DNA from: Inquilinus sp. KBS0705
GTDB lineage: Bacteria > Bacteroidota > Bacteroidia > Sphingobacteriales > Sphingobacteriaceae
Direction of reading: 5' to 3'
DNA: 64,000 nucleotides
Assembly (NCBI GenBank): GCA_005938025.2
Contig: VCCI02000004.1
Coordinates: 124,001-188,000, forward strand
Notes under the pieces: model-generated
The model's database searches: none
Seen by the model: the letters and a program-made list of their open reading frames with translations, nothing else
Told to the model about the DNA's origin: nothing
Part shown: positions 29,096 to 37,072 of the stretch, piece by piece
Numbering within the stretch: position 1 is the stretch's first letter
How the letters are laid out: every line of letters starts with the position of its first letter
Position numbers and translations under genes: made by a program

Positions 29096-29611
29096 CTACA
29101 CTTTATCCAAATAATCGGGCGGGTACAATTCCTGCCCATATTTTTGGGCGAGGGCCATCAACGCCTTCATCGCTTCGGCATCGGGTGGTGGCGGCGGTGT
29201 GGCCGATTGGCGTTCACCGGGCTCTACCTGTGTACCTATCTGCATAAAAAACTCTTCCAGTCCGGCGGGTACCACTATGCATATCATCTGCGCCATATTA
29301 TCCGTTTTATTTTTAAACTGGTGTACAATGCCACCCTTAGGTATGGTAACAAACGAACCCTTTTTGGCAATGTAGGTACCCGCTTCCGATTTTACCTCCA
29401 CCTCTCCCTCGGTCACATAAAACGACTCCTGGAAATTGGCGTGGGCATGCGGGCCGGGGCCACCACCGGGCGGTATCAAAAAATCCATTACGGCAAATTC
29501 GCCGCCTGTTTGCTTGCCGGTTACCAGCATGCGGTAGGTGTTGCCGGCCATGGCAATGGTAGTGCCCTCATTGGGGCCGGTTACTATAGGGCTTGGTTTT
29601 GAGTTTTCCAT
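29096..29611 (-). CDS. Cupin-domain protein
   Basis: 171 residues with one conserved cupin barrel: PPGGGPGPHAHANFQESFYV (motif 1, metal ligands H, H and E) and IPKGGIVHQFKN (motif 2, His). The C-terminal ~40 residues are a Pro-rich linker and a helix. It resembles quercetinase-like small cupins that bind a divalent metal; the reaction is unknown. Monocistronic; divergent from the DinB-like gene and sharing with it a 203-bp upstream region that contains the copy C operator. Confidence 0.85.
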   Translation of the reverse strand: MENSKPSPIVTGPNEGTTIAMAGNTYRMLVTGKQTGGEFAVMDFLIPPGGGPGPHAHANFQESFYVTEGEVEVKSEAGTYIAKKGSFVTIPKGGIVHQFKNKTDNMAQMICIVVPAGLEEFFMQIGTQVEPGERQSATPPPPPDAEAMKALMALAQKYGQELYPPDYLDKV

Positions 29612-29718
29612 TTTGGGTTTTTGTTGATGATATGCGGGTTAATAGGGAATACTAATATAAAATTTTACTTTAATAACTAACACTGGTTGCAGGTTGTATT
29701 TTCACATCTGTTTACCTT

Positions 29719-29768
29719 GTGACAAAATAGCGTCACCAAATATTCAAGTTATTGTGCCGATATTTGTA
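29719..29768 (+). promoter_or_regulatory. GTGAC-N8-GTCAC operator with -7 box, copy C
   Basis: GTGACAAAATAGCGTCAC (29719-29736) is followed after exactly 24 nt by TATTTGTA (29761-29768), giving a GATATTTG box. The expected transcript start is ~47 bp before the ATG of the DinB-like gene at 29815, so this copy has a clear target. The palindrome would be centred near -46, a position typical of activator sites. Confidence 0.65.
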
Positions 29769-29814
29769 CAAGCAGTTACATGCGGTAACAACCGCTACTT
29801 TTAAGCGAATTAAA

Positions 29815-30255
29815 ATGAATACAGATCTATCCGAACTTTTCGAACGCGACCTTTTAAGATTAAGAGACGAAATAACCAATTTTAAGGTTGAAGACAATTT
29901 GTGGCGCAAGCCCAATGGCATCAGTAATGCTGCCGGCAACCTGGCCCTGCACTTGTGCGGCAACCTTAACACCTACGTGGGCGATCTGCTGGGTAATAGC
30001 GGCTATGTACGCAACCGCGACCTGGAATTTTCGGCATCCGGCGTTCCGCGCCACGAGATCGTATCGGCTATAATTGCAGTGGCCGAGGTGGTAAAAGTTA
30101 CGCTGACTAATTTGCCGCAGCAGCAACTGGAAGACACCTTTCCGCTTGATTTTTTAGGTACCAAAAGCACCACATTTTACCTGCTACAGCTTTATGGCCA
30201 TTTGAATTACCACCTGGGCCAGGTAAATTATCTCAGGAGGATATTGGAGGATTGA
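29815..30255 (+). CDS. DinB superfamily protein (DUF1572-like)
   Basis: 146 residues from ATG 29815 (MNTDLSELFERDLLRLRDEI); the open frame extends 21 codons upstream through the promoter, so the upstream GTG/ATG-like codons are unlikely. It is a four-helix-bundle protein with the DinB-like histidine pattern: LALHLCGNLNTYVGD mid-way and LYGHLNYHLGQVNYLRRIL at the end, the latter carrying the likely metal-binding HxxxH. DinB/YfiT relatives include bacillithiol and mycothiol transferases and damage-inducible proteins. The copy C operator sits just upstream. Confidence 0.85.
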   Translation: MNTDLSELFERDLLRLRDEITNFKVEDNLWRKPNGISNAAGNLALHLCGNLNTYVGDLLGNSGYVRNRDLEFSASGVPRHEIVSAIIAVAEVVKVTLTNLPQQQLEDTFPLDFLGTKSTTFYLLQLYGHLNYHLGQVNYLRRILED

Positions 30256-30264
30256 AAGTAAAAA

Positions 30265-30298
30265 ATTAAAGCCCCCAATAGGATCAGGGGGCTTTAAT
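30265..30298. terminator. Bidirectional terminator between convergent genes
   Basis: Perfect 12-bp stem ATTAAAGCCCCC / GGGGGCTTTAAT with a 10-nt loop; A run before and T-rich sequence after serve both strands. Confidence 0.88.
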
Positions 30299-30311
30299 CT
30301 CTAATATGTAA

Positions 30312-31226
30312 TCAGTTTTTGAAAAAAGCGTTGAATTGCTTATTCCAATCGTCTAAGTTATTGTGAATAATACGTTTTAAAAATGAAGGCTCGTTTGATG
30401 CTGTTTGTTTATTTAACTCTCTGTTCTTATCAAAATTAGATAACTTGAAAATAAACGTTGCGTTACCTGTTTTCAAGTTTTCGAGTATCATAAGGTCATT
30501 ATTGTTGAATTCAAACATTAAATATTCATGGAAGCCTCCCAAACCCATAGTTACATCTGATGGCTCTTTTTCCTTTAACAATGCAAATCTGTAGCTGTTA
30601 CCTTCTGAAACTTCCCCTTTTTCTTGAGAAATAATTTCATCTCTGATAATTTCTAACTTTTCAGCTATAGACAACGTTCCAGAGGATAATATCTTTTTAT
30701 GCTCAAATTTCGTAACAGGTACTATTGGTTCAAATTTGCTGTCATAAATCATAAAATAAGATCCTAAAGCGATAGACATATTCATGGCAGCACCAGCTTG
30801 AAGATACAAAGCATCACTATCATTCATTTTGAAAGCCGGAAAGTGAAGAATAATCTCGCCTTGTGGAGTCCTTGCAGTTTCTAAAGCCAAGTTATATTTA
30901 TGTAGCAATTCTTTTTCCCAAATGTGAAACTCCCTATCATAGTCGATATCCTTTTCAAACCTTTTACTATAATAATGGATATGCTTCCAAATAGTTTCTT
31001 TGCTCTCAGGTTGCTTTCTAACCATTTTGCCAGCCGTATTTTCTTTCAATGACCCTTTTTTACCGGTCACGATAAGTGTAGTTTTTGATCCGGAAATAAG
31101 CTCTCTTAACCCTGGGTGTGACTTTCCCAATTCTGTAAGATTTTTAATTCCAAATCCTATGTAGAAAGTTTTGTCTTCTAAAACTACCCCTTTGAGATAT
31201 TTTGAAGAATTTAATACTCGATTCAT
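30312..31226 (-). CDS. Unrecognised 304-residue protein, second gene of an orphan operon
   Basis: No family is recognised. It is a soluble alpha/beta protein, Lys- and Glu-rich, without signal peptide or membrane segment; the AT content is visibly higher than in neighbouring genes, which suggests acquisition by transfer. Noted segments are KTTLIVTGKKGS (55-70), IWKHIHYYSKRFEKDIDYDR (aromatic/charged), EIILHFPAFKMNDSDALYLQ (central) and a C-terminal helix FLKRIIHNNLDDWNKQF. Its ATG overlaps the stop of the upstream 80-residue gene (31223-31226, ATGA). A two-gene pair with a small first partner recalls toxin-antitoxin or defence modules, but nothing in the sequence proves it. Confidence 0.7.
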   Translation of the reverse strand: MNRVLNSSKYLKGVVLEDKTFYIGFGIKNLTELGKSHPGLRELISGSKTTLIVTGKKGSLKENTAGKMVRKQPESKETIWKHIHYYSKRFEKDIDYDREFHIWEKELLHKYNLALETARTPQGEIILHFPAFKMNDSDALYLQAGAAMNMSIALGSYFMIYDSKFEPIVPVTKFEHKKILSSGTLSIAEKLEIIRDEIISQEKGEVSEGNSYRFALLKEKEPSDVTMGLGGFHEYLMFEFNNNDLMILENLKTGNATFIFKLSNFDKNRELNKQTASNEPSFLKRIIHNNLDDWNKQFNAFFKN

Positions 31227-31465
31227 GAATTGCAGTCCTTTCTGAGCCCTTTAAGAGGCTCTCTGTTTTGCTCAACATTCATAAATTCATTCATTTCTGA
31301 ATTACTTTTAATCCATTTTTTTTCAAGTGGATTAATTACTTCCGAACCGGAGCATACCGCTCCCGATCGGTGGTTATCACCAATTTTGGCCATGTCTAAA
31401 GAAATTAATTTTTCTTCTAATTCCTCGGGAAGAAGAGTATCCGACAATCTTTGGGAGTATGACAA
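31223..31465 (-). CDS. Unrecognised 80-residue protein, first gene of the orphan operon
   Basis: A small acidic protein (LPEELEEKLISLDMAKIG near the start), no recognised domain, one Cys pair (AVCSGS and DCNS). It overlaps the 304-residue gene by 4 bp and is presumably its partner. It starts 55 bp from the TACCTTTG promoter box of the divergent candidate RNA gene, so the two transcription units share a short promoter region. Confidence 0.6.
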   Translation of the reverse strand: MSYSQRLSDTLLPEELEEKLISLDMAKIGDNHRSGAVCSGSEVINPLEKKWIKSNSEMNEFMNVEQNREPLKGLRKDCNS

Positions 31466-31503
31466 CGCCTTGATAATAAACTTTTCAAAGTTGAAACTTT
31501 TTA

Positions 31504-31511
31504 TACCTTTG
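31504..31511 (+). promoter_or_regulatory. -7 promoter box in front of a gene-free region
   Basis: TACCTTTG fits TAnnTTTG exactly; it is preceded by an AT-rich tract. Transcription would begin near 31518 and run into a region with no open frame. Confidence 0.6.
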
Positions 31512-31517
31512 CGGCGT

Positions 31518-31713
31518 TAAAAAACTAACATGCGTCATATAGTATGTCACTGTTGAAACAGTAGATTGTTTTGACATTACTTAAGCCAAGAGGATTCGCA
31601 CTCCTTTTGGCTTTCTCGTATAAAGAACGTTTCAGTGCTGATTATCAATAGGCTTGCCAAAAATGTTAGCACTTGTATTTTATCTTAAAGGTTAAAAATC
31701 TACTGTCTTTTTT
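31518..31713 (+). ncRNA. Candidate structured small RNA, about 195 nt
   Basis: Three nested pairings are visible: CTAACAT (31525-31531) with ATGTTAG (31663-31669); CACT-GTT-GAAAC (31548-31559) with GTTTCAGTG (31629-31637) with a 3-nt bulge; and a 12-bp apical stem AAGCCAAGAGGA (31583-31594) with TCCTTTTGGCTT (31602-31613), loop TTCGCAC, one G-U pair. Two internal loops lie between. A competing 10-bp pair ACAGTAGATT (31558) / AATCTACTGT (31697-31706) is followed by six T, like a terminator. A strong promoter box precedes it. The rod shape with large internal loops recalls 6S RNA but no family is recognised. Confidence 0.45.
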
Positions 31714-31786
31714 CGCGACACATCAAGACAATATGTCACAACTTTGTAAAAAGCCGTATCAAAGGTTGATTTTAAAATCTACTGTC
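31687..31786 (+). repeat. Direct repeat AAAGGTT...AAATCTACTGTC
   Basis: Two copies, 31687-31707 and 31761-31786, start with AAAGGTT and end with AAATCTACTGTC; the second has a 5-bp insertion. The first overlaps the end of the candidate RNA. The remainder of the 552-bp gene-free gap 31466-32018 up to 31909 shows nothing further. Confidence 0.5.
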
Positions 31787-31909
31787 ATGTTTGTCAGTTT
31801 TTGCCGTTGTTGGTGTTGTCACCAACAACTTTACGACTATTAAGTAATGGAGGAATGCATCGAGGCTTGTTGGAGACAACTGCAACAAGGGCAACATCGC
31901 CCATCTGCC

Positions 31910-31977
31910 CTGCCGAGCTTGTCGAAGCATTAGCGAATAGGCCTTTACGCACGCCCTTCGACGGAGCTCAGGGTGAC
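31910..31977. repeat. Palindromic repeat (GAGCTTGTCGAAG arms)
   Basis: CCCTGCCGAGCTTGTCGAAG (31910-31929) and CCCTTCGACGGAGCTCAGGG (31954 on) are imperfect reverse complements around a 24-nt spacer. A dispersed intergenic palindrome family of this wording is common in Bacteroidota (recalled, not searched). Confidence 0.65.
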
Positions 31978-32018
31978 CCTTTTTCTTTAATGCGAAGCGT
32001 CTTAACCCCTGATAAGCT

Positions 32019-33017
32019 CTAATACTCCAGCCACTTTTTAATTTTGAGGCCGGTGGCGGCACCTTCAGCATATTTGCCATCCTCGTGGTTTACGGCGCGC
32101 AGCAGTACCCCGTTGTTCTCCAGTATCACGTCCTCATAAAAACCTTTAAACAGCACCTGCTTTACGGTCCATTTACTGGTTTTTAAAATACCGTTAAGGC
32201 GTATCCATTCGGGGTATATTACTACATATTCTTTTGTCGGCTCTAGTCCGCAGGCACGGGCCTCGGCGGCGGTTAATACATTGCAATTAGTTAGCAGTTC
32301 GGCAGTATACAGGTTTGCGGGGGTTTTGTACAGCTTTTTTGGGTGCCCGCTTTCTACTATACTTCCCTGCTTTAATACCAGCATCTCGTCGGCCATTGAT
32401 AGCACCTCGGCAGGGTCGTGCGATACCATTATCACCGTAAGCCCCGTTTGCTTTACTATCTGCCTTATATCGTGCTGCAGCCCCTCTCTAAACGATGTAT
32501 CTACCTGGTTAAAGGGTTCATCAAGCAACAGCACTTGTGGGCGGGTAATAATGGCGCGGGCAATGGCTACACGCTGCTTTTCGCCGCCGCTAAGGTCGGC
32601 AACCCGTTTAAGGGCCAGCGGCATCATATTTAGCTGTGTTAAAACCTGTTCGGTTTGTTCCTCTTTAAATTTCACGTTGGTACTGGGCAGCATGGCCGCC
32701 ACGTTATCCCAAACACGGGCAAAAAGGTTAAGGTCGTCGGTATGCTGGGTAACCATTTTCATGGCATCGTGGCCGGGTATCAGCTTTTCTTCGGGGCCCC
32801 AAATGCGTTCGCCCTTAAAGTTTACTGTGCCCTCATCGGGCGATAGCAGGCCGTAAAGTAAGCGCAGCAAGGTGCTTTTACCGCTACCGCTTTCGCCTAT
32901 TATAGCCGTAATTATGCCGGGCTTTATCTCCAGGTCGATATTTTTTACGCCCGATTGTTCGGCGCCGGGGTAGGTTTTAGTTATCGAAACCGCCTGCAAA
33001 AAAGGTACATCTGCCAT
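32019..33017 (-). CDS. ABC transporter ATP-binding protein (PotA/FbpC type)
   Basis: 332 residues. Walker A GESGSGKST (41-49), Q-loop VTQHTDDL, signature LSGGEKQRVAIARA, Walker B VLLLDEPFN and switch His in VSHDPAEV are intact, so it should hydrolyse ATP. After residue ~225 a C-terminal extension resembles the regulatory TOBE-like part of importer ATPases. No permease or binding protein gene is adjacent on either side, so its membrane partner is elsewhere. It is divergent from the gene at 33092 across a 74-bp gap. Confidence 0.92.
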   Translation of the reverse strand: MADVPFLQAVSITKTYPGAEQSGVKNIDLEIKPGIITAIIGESGSGKSTLLRLLYGLLSPDEGTVNFKGERIWGPEEKLIPGHDAMKMVTQHTDDLNLFARVWDNVAAMLPSTNVKFKEEQTEQVLTQLNMMPLALKRVADLSGGEKQRVAIARAIITRPQVLLLDEPFNQVDTSFREGLQHDIRQIVKQTGLTVIMVSHDPAEVLSMADEMLVLKQGSIVESGHPKKLYKTPANLYTAELLTNCNVLTAAEARACGLEPTKEYVVIYPEWIRLNGILKTSKWTVKQVLFKGFYEDVILENNGVLLRAVNHEDGKYAEGAATGLKIKKWLEY

Positions 33018-33091
33018 TTAGGGCCAAAGATAACATCATTTAAGAATTTATAAGATGAAAAGGATATGCCGGAAAGTTCTAATTTCGAAAA

Positions 33092-34771
33092 ATGAAAAGC
33101 ATTAAACCTGTTAGGCTCATCCTGTCGCTGGCTGTTATTGGCCTGCTGAGTTCTTTTATCATTATAGATAAACCTGTTAAAAAACAAAGTGCCAAACCGG
33201 CAATAGTTAACATCGTCAACTTTATACGCCTGCTGGAGCCTCGCGATTCGGCAATTACCCAGGATGTGCTTTATCAAACCGTGGTAAAGCAGGTAGCTAT
33301 CATGAAAAAGTATAAGCTGGGCGGTAGCTTTTTGCTGCAGTACGACGCGCTGATGGACCCGCGCTATCAAAAGCTATTAAAGGCCTTGCCGCGCAACTCT
33401 TTTGAAATTGGCGCCTGGTGGGAAATACCGCAACCCCTTGTAGAAAAAGCCGGGCTAAAATGGCGCGGCCGCTACCCCTGGGATTGGCGTGCCAATATTG
33501 GCTTTTCTACAGGGTATACATTAGCCGAGCGCGAGAAGATCACCGACGTATACATGGCCGATTTTAAAAGGATATTTGGATATTATCCAAAATCGGTAGC
33601 ATCGTGGTTTATAGATGCGCATACGCTACAGTACATGTATAATAAATATCATATTGTGGCATCGGCCAATTGTAAAGACCAGTACGGTACCGATGGCTAT
33701 ACCCTTTGGGGCGGCTATTGGAACCAGGCTTATTACCCCAGCAAAATAAACTCCTATATGCCGGCGCAGCATGCCGCTAACCAAATACCGGTCCCCATTT
33801 TCAGGATGCTGGGCAGCGACCCTATACGCCAGTACGATACCGGCTTAGGCACCAGCAGGCAGGGTGTGGTAACGCTTGAACCGGTTTATGCCTTTGGTGG
33901 CGGCGATGCCGAATGGGTAAAATGGTTTTTGAGGGAATTTGTACAAGGCGAATCTATGGAGTTTGCCTATACACAGGCCGGGCAGGAAAACTCTTTTACC
34001 TGGGATGCCATGGCCAAAGGTTTTGAGATACAGATGCCGCTGATAGCTAAACTGCGCGATCAGCATAAAGTGAAGGTTGAAACGCTGGCAGCATCAGGCG
34101 AGTGGTTTAAGGCGCATTATAAAACTACCCCGGCAACATCAGTTACGGTTAATAAAGACATGGCCGGCAGCGACCGCAAAACGGTTTGGTTTAACAGCCG
34201 CTTTTACCGCAGCAACCTGCTTTGGGAAAAAGGCACGCTAAAATTCAGAGATATACATTTGTTTGATGAAAAGTTCCCATCAATATACGAAAAGGAAAAG
34301 GCTACGGCTAATGAATGTGTATTTTTTACCCTGCCTGTAGTTGATGGCTACATTTGGAGCACACCTAAAGAATTGGCGGGATTAAAATTTAAAGCTGTAA
34401 TTGATAACAAGGTTGTGGATTTAGAAGGCGGCGACCCGGTTATTAGCAACCCATCGCCGGGCAAATTATTCATCAGCTGGCCGCTAAAGGGCGGGCACGG
34501 CAACCTAACCATTACCATGGGCGAGCGCATTATTAAAATAAATGTTACCGGCGGTAAAGCCAATAACTGGTATTTAGATATGACCGCGCCCGACAAAAGC
34601 AAGCTGCCCTATACCACCATCGCCCAAAACAAACTAAACGCCAGCTTTGAGGGGATGAATTATGCGGTAAAAGCGCTAAGCGGATATTTTAAAGGAGCCG
34701 ACGACAGCAGCGCCTTTAAGCTATACCCGGATAACAATACCATTATACTAAACTTGGCGGGCAGCAATTAA
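33092..34771 (+). CDS. Secreted protein of unknown function, deacetylase/glycosidase-barrel-like
   Basis: 559 residues. The N-terminus (RLILSLAVIGLLSSFIII) is a signal peptide or signal anchor. Residues ~40-330 have the spacing of a beta/alpha barrel: VNIVNFIRLLEPRD, LLQYDALMDPRYQ, EIGAWWEIPQPLVEK, ASWFIDAHTLQYM, and FAYTQAGQENSFTW. Short acidic clusters WFIDAH and EPVYAFGGGDAEW could be catalytic. The C-terminal ~170 residues look like beta-sandwich. It is probably a periplasmic or surface carbohydrate-active protein, similar in layout to polysaccharide deacetylase or GH57/38-like proteins, but no family signature is certain. Confidence 0.6.
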   Translation: MKSIKPVRLILSLAVIGLLSSFIIIDKPVKKQSAKPAIVNIVNFIRLLEPRDSAITQDVLYQTVVKQVAIMKKYKLGGSFLLQYDALMDPRYQKLLKALPRNSFEIGAWWEIPQPLVEKAGLKWRGRYPWDWRANIGFSTGYTLAEREKITDVYMADFKRIFGYYPKSVASWFIDAHTLQYMYNKYHIVASANCKDQYGTDGYTLWGGYWNQAYYPSKINSYMPAQHAANQIPVPIFRMLGSDPIRQYDTGLGTSRQGVVTLEPVYAFGGGDAEWVKWFLREFVQGESMEFAYTQAGQENSFTWDAMAKGFEIQMPLIAKLRDQHKVKVETLAASGEWFKAHYKTTPATSVTVNKDMAGSDRKTVWFNSRFYRSNLLWEKGTLKFRDIHLFDEKFPSIYEKEKATANECVFFTLPVVDGYIWSTPKELAGLKFKAVIDNKVVDLEGGDPVISNPSPGKLFISWPLKGGHGNLTITMGERIIKINVTGGKANNWYLDMTAPDKSKLPYTTIAQNKLNASFEGMNYAVKALSGYFKGADDSSAFKLYPDNNTIILNLAGSN

Positions 34772-34776
34772 AAGAG

Positions 34777-34809
34777 CAAAGCCTTTAGGCCTAAGGCCTA
34801 AAGGCTTTG
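34777..34809. terminator. Bidirectional terminator, perfect 13-bp stem
   Basis: CAAAGCCTTTAGG / CCTAAAGGCTTTG with a 7-nt loop between the convergent genes ending at 34771 and 34830. Confidence 0.85.
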
Positions 34810-34829
34810 AATTGTAGTGCCTTTGCTTT

Positions 34830-35639
34830 TTACCAGCCCAAACTCATCCCGAAAGAGAAGTTACGCAGGCCGCTTTGGGCGGGGCTATCCTGAAACATAT
34901 CGTTAAAGTAGTACTTGGCAAATACGCCTATTGCGCCGTAACCTGCACGCAACGATGCACCATACCTGAATTTGGCAAAATGGTAATTGCCGCTTAACTT
35001 TTGGCTGCCGTTAGCTTCGCTTTCTTGCTTTAAGCTGCTGCTTAGCAAAGCGCCCATTTCTAAAGCACCCACAAAGTGAAACCGGCGGCCATCCCAGTCC
35101 TCGCGGGTCCTAAAATCAAAGGCAACGGGTATCCGTATATAAGTTGCGGTAAGGCGGTTTTTATCGTATTTAACATTATCGCGTACATAGGTAAGCGACG
35201 ATTGATCGCGCTGTATGGTCACACTTTCGCGCAGGCGCAGGTTTGTCCAGTCGAACCCGCCGGCAGTATATATCCTGAACGAGCTATTAAACCTGTAGCC
35301 CAACTGTAACACATCAAAGCCTATGTTGCTACTTCGCCACGAGCGGTAGTTCAAAAACTGGTTGGCCGGCGATAGCTTAAAGCTGCCGTTATCATTAAGG
35401 GTGGTTAAACCAATATCAAACCGGGTAAAAGTTAACCCGAACGACAGGCCCGGCGCTTTTGATGCATGGTAGGCCGTATCGGGGCTGCTGGTGCTTACCT
35501 CTGTAGCATCGCCGCCAAAGCCAAGCCTTATGCGTGTATGGCGGCTTTTAGTAGTATCTGTTTTAACGGAGTCGGTTACTTGTGCAAATGCAAATGTTGT
35601 TGCAGCACATATCAGGGCGGTTAGTATTAATCGTTTCAT
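34830..35639 (-). CDS. Outer-membrane beta-barrel protein (PorT-like)
   Basis: 269 residues with signal peptide (LTALICAATTFAFAQ) and alternating amphipathic strands ending with aromatic residues, closing FSFGMSLGW as a C-terminal outer-membrane signature. Strand-like segments GLSFGLTFTRFDIGL, FRIYTAGGFDWTNL, ATYIRIPVAFDF and IGVFAKYYFND fit an 8-12 strand barrel. It is the last gene of a minus-strand operon with a sigma factor and a membrane-anchored protein; by analogy with similar operons it may be the target or sensor of the stress pathway. Function unknown. Confidence 0.8.
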   Translation of the reverse strand: MKRLILTALICAATTFAFAQVTDSVKTDTTKSRHTRIRLGFGGDATEVSTSSPDTAYHASKAPGLSFGLTFTRFDIGLTTLNDNGSFKLSPANQFLNYRSWRSSNIGFDVLQLGYRFNSSFRIYTAGGFDWTNLRLRESVTIQRDQSSLTYVRDNVKYDKNRLTATYIRIPVAFDFRTREDWDGRRFHFVGALEMGALLSSSLKQESEANGSQKLSGNYHFAKFRYGASLRAGYGAIGVFAKYYFNDMFQDSPAQSGLRNFSFGMSLGW

Positions 35640-35666
35640 ATATATTGGTAATAAAGGTCGGTAATT

Positions 35667-36446
35667 TTATTCTTGTTTTTTTATTTTGATAATACCCAAA
35701 TTGATGCCTGTGATGGTAGATTCATCGCCATCGGTATTGGTAAATTCTATTAGTTTATCCTTGCGCTTATCCAGCTTGCCAATCACCACGTTTAACATAT
35801 CGCCAAAGCTGCGTATACGGTGCTTTCTGACCGGTGCGGCGGCCATAGCCTTACTACTTTGCGGCAATTGCGCCGGTAGCACATTTGGCGTAGTTGCAGT
35901 AGTTACAAAAGCCATATCGTCTTTAATATCGGTTTTTATACTCAAAGGTGTTTCTATATCGGGCACCACCGCTTTCAAAACCTCGCGGCGCGGGCTAAGC
36001 CGGGCCAATTGCTCTTCGGGCTGGGTTTGTTGGGCCGTTGCAGGCGGTATTTGGCTTTCTTTAGGGCGATGACCGCCTTTTGCCTTTACTTTAATTTTTG
36101 CAATCAGCTTAACCGGCTCAATATTGCTTGCAGTTACAGGTGCAATACTCGGTGCAACTTTAGCTGCCTGTGGCATATTATTGCTTTTTGTGGGATGTTC
36201 GTTCTTTTGCGCCACAAGCTTATTGGGCTTCGTCGCGGCAACATCATCACGCTGCATAAAGTATAAGCCTGCCGATAGCAACACAATAACACTGGCCGCT
36301 ATACTTAACCAGGCAATTACAGGTTTCCTTTTGCCTGAATCCATGCGGCGGGTAATATCCGGCCAAACCTGTGCTGATGGTTCTACCTCAACATCCTCCA
36401 GTTTATTGCGGAATAGCCGGTCAAGTTCTTTATCCTGCATAGCCAT
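35667..36446 (-). CDS. Single-pass membrane protein, probable anti-sigma factor
   Basis: 259 residues. The N-terminal ~40 are cytoplasmic with LDRLFRNKLEDVEVEP and VWPDITRRM, then one membrane helix (IAWLSIAASVIVLLSAGLYFM, 44-63), then a long periplasmic tail rich in Ala, Pro and Gln, closing INLGIIKIKKQE. The layout (short inner part, one helix, disordered outer part) and 17-bp overlap with the sigma factor gene suggest an anti-sigma factor. No zinc-binding anti-sigma motif is visible. Confidence 0.75.
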   Translation of the reverse strand: MAMQDKELDRLFRNKLEDVEVEPSAQVWPDITRRMDSGKRKPVIAWLSIAASVIVLLSAGLYFMQRDDVAATKPNKLVAQKNEHPTKSNNMPQAAKVAPSIAPVTASNIEPVKLIAKIKVKAKGGHRPKESQIPPATAQQTQPEEQLARLSPRREVLKAVVPDIETPLSIKTDIKDDMAFVTTATTPNVLPAQLPQSSKAMAAAPVRKHRIRSFGDMLNVVIGKLDKRKDKLIEFTNTDGDESTITGINLGIIKIKKQE

Positions 36447-37002
36447 ATTTTTTTCCTTCCATTTTTAATAGCTGTTCTTTTAAAATAGCCCTCGCCCTTG
36501 ATAATTGCGATTTAGACGCCCCTTCGGTTATCCCCGCTATCTCGGCGATCTCTTTATGCGAGTACCCGTCAATAGCATACAGATTAAACACCATACGATA
36601 CCCCGGCGACAAGCCCTTTATTAATAGCAGCAGGTCCTTAGCTTCCAAACTGCTGGCCGCAGCCGCGTTTACCGATGGCTCGTGCCCTGCTTCGTCAATA
36701 TCAACCACCTGCATCATTTTATGGTGCTTGCGGTAATATTCTATAGAGCTGTGCACCATTATGCGCCTCATCCACCCTTCAAAAGAACCCTCGCCGCGGT
36801 AATCGGCCATTTTTCCAAAAACCTTTATGAAACCGTTTTGCAGCATATCCTCGGCCTCCATCCTATCGGTGGCGTAACGCATGCAAACACCCAGCATTTT
36901 GCTTGCAAACTGCTTATACAGCAGCTCCTGCGCTTTGCGCTGGCCGGCTTTGCACTGGTTTACAATCTCGTCGATACTTGGTTTAGGTTCCAAAAACATC
37001 AT
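36430..37002 (-). CDS. RNA polymerase sigma factor, ECF type
   Basis: 190 residues with region 2 (LYKQFASKMLGVCMRYATDRMEAEDMLQNGFIKVF containing the DMLQNGFIKVF core-binding helix) and region 4 (GMSKS-less variant: YAIDGYSHKEIAEIAGITEGASKSQLSRARAILKEQL, with helix-turn-helix). These are ECF sigma motifs. It directs polymerase to a small regulon, probably activated when the adjacent membrane protein releases it. It starts 70 bp from the divergent toxin-antitoxin pair. Confidence 0.9.
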   Translation of the reverse strand: MMFLEPKPSIDEIVNQCKAGQRKAQELLYKQFASKMLGVCMRYATDRMEAEDMLQNGFIKVFGKMADYRGEGSFEGWMRRIMVHSSIEYYRKHHKMMQVVDIDEAGHEPSVNAAAASSLEAKDLLLLIKGLSPGYRMVFNLYAIDGYSHKEIAEIAGITEGASKSQLSRARAILKEQLLKMEGKKYGYAG

Positions 37003-37072
37003 TTAACAGTAAGATGGTATTTGAAGGATAATGGTTGCATGGGTTGTAAAATAATTTTGAGTAAATTTGGAT

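Noticed and set aside
31518..31713. Assignment of the candidate RNA to tmRNA, RNase P RNA or SRP RNA
   Set aside because: No tRNA-like domain, no RNase P conserved core and no SRP hexamer loop were found.
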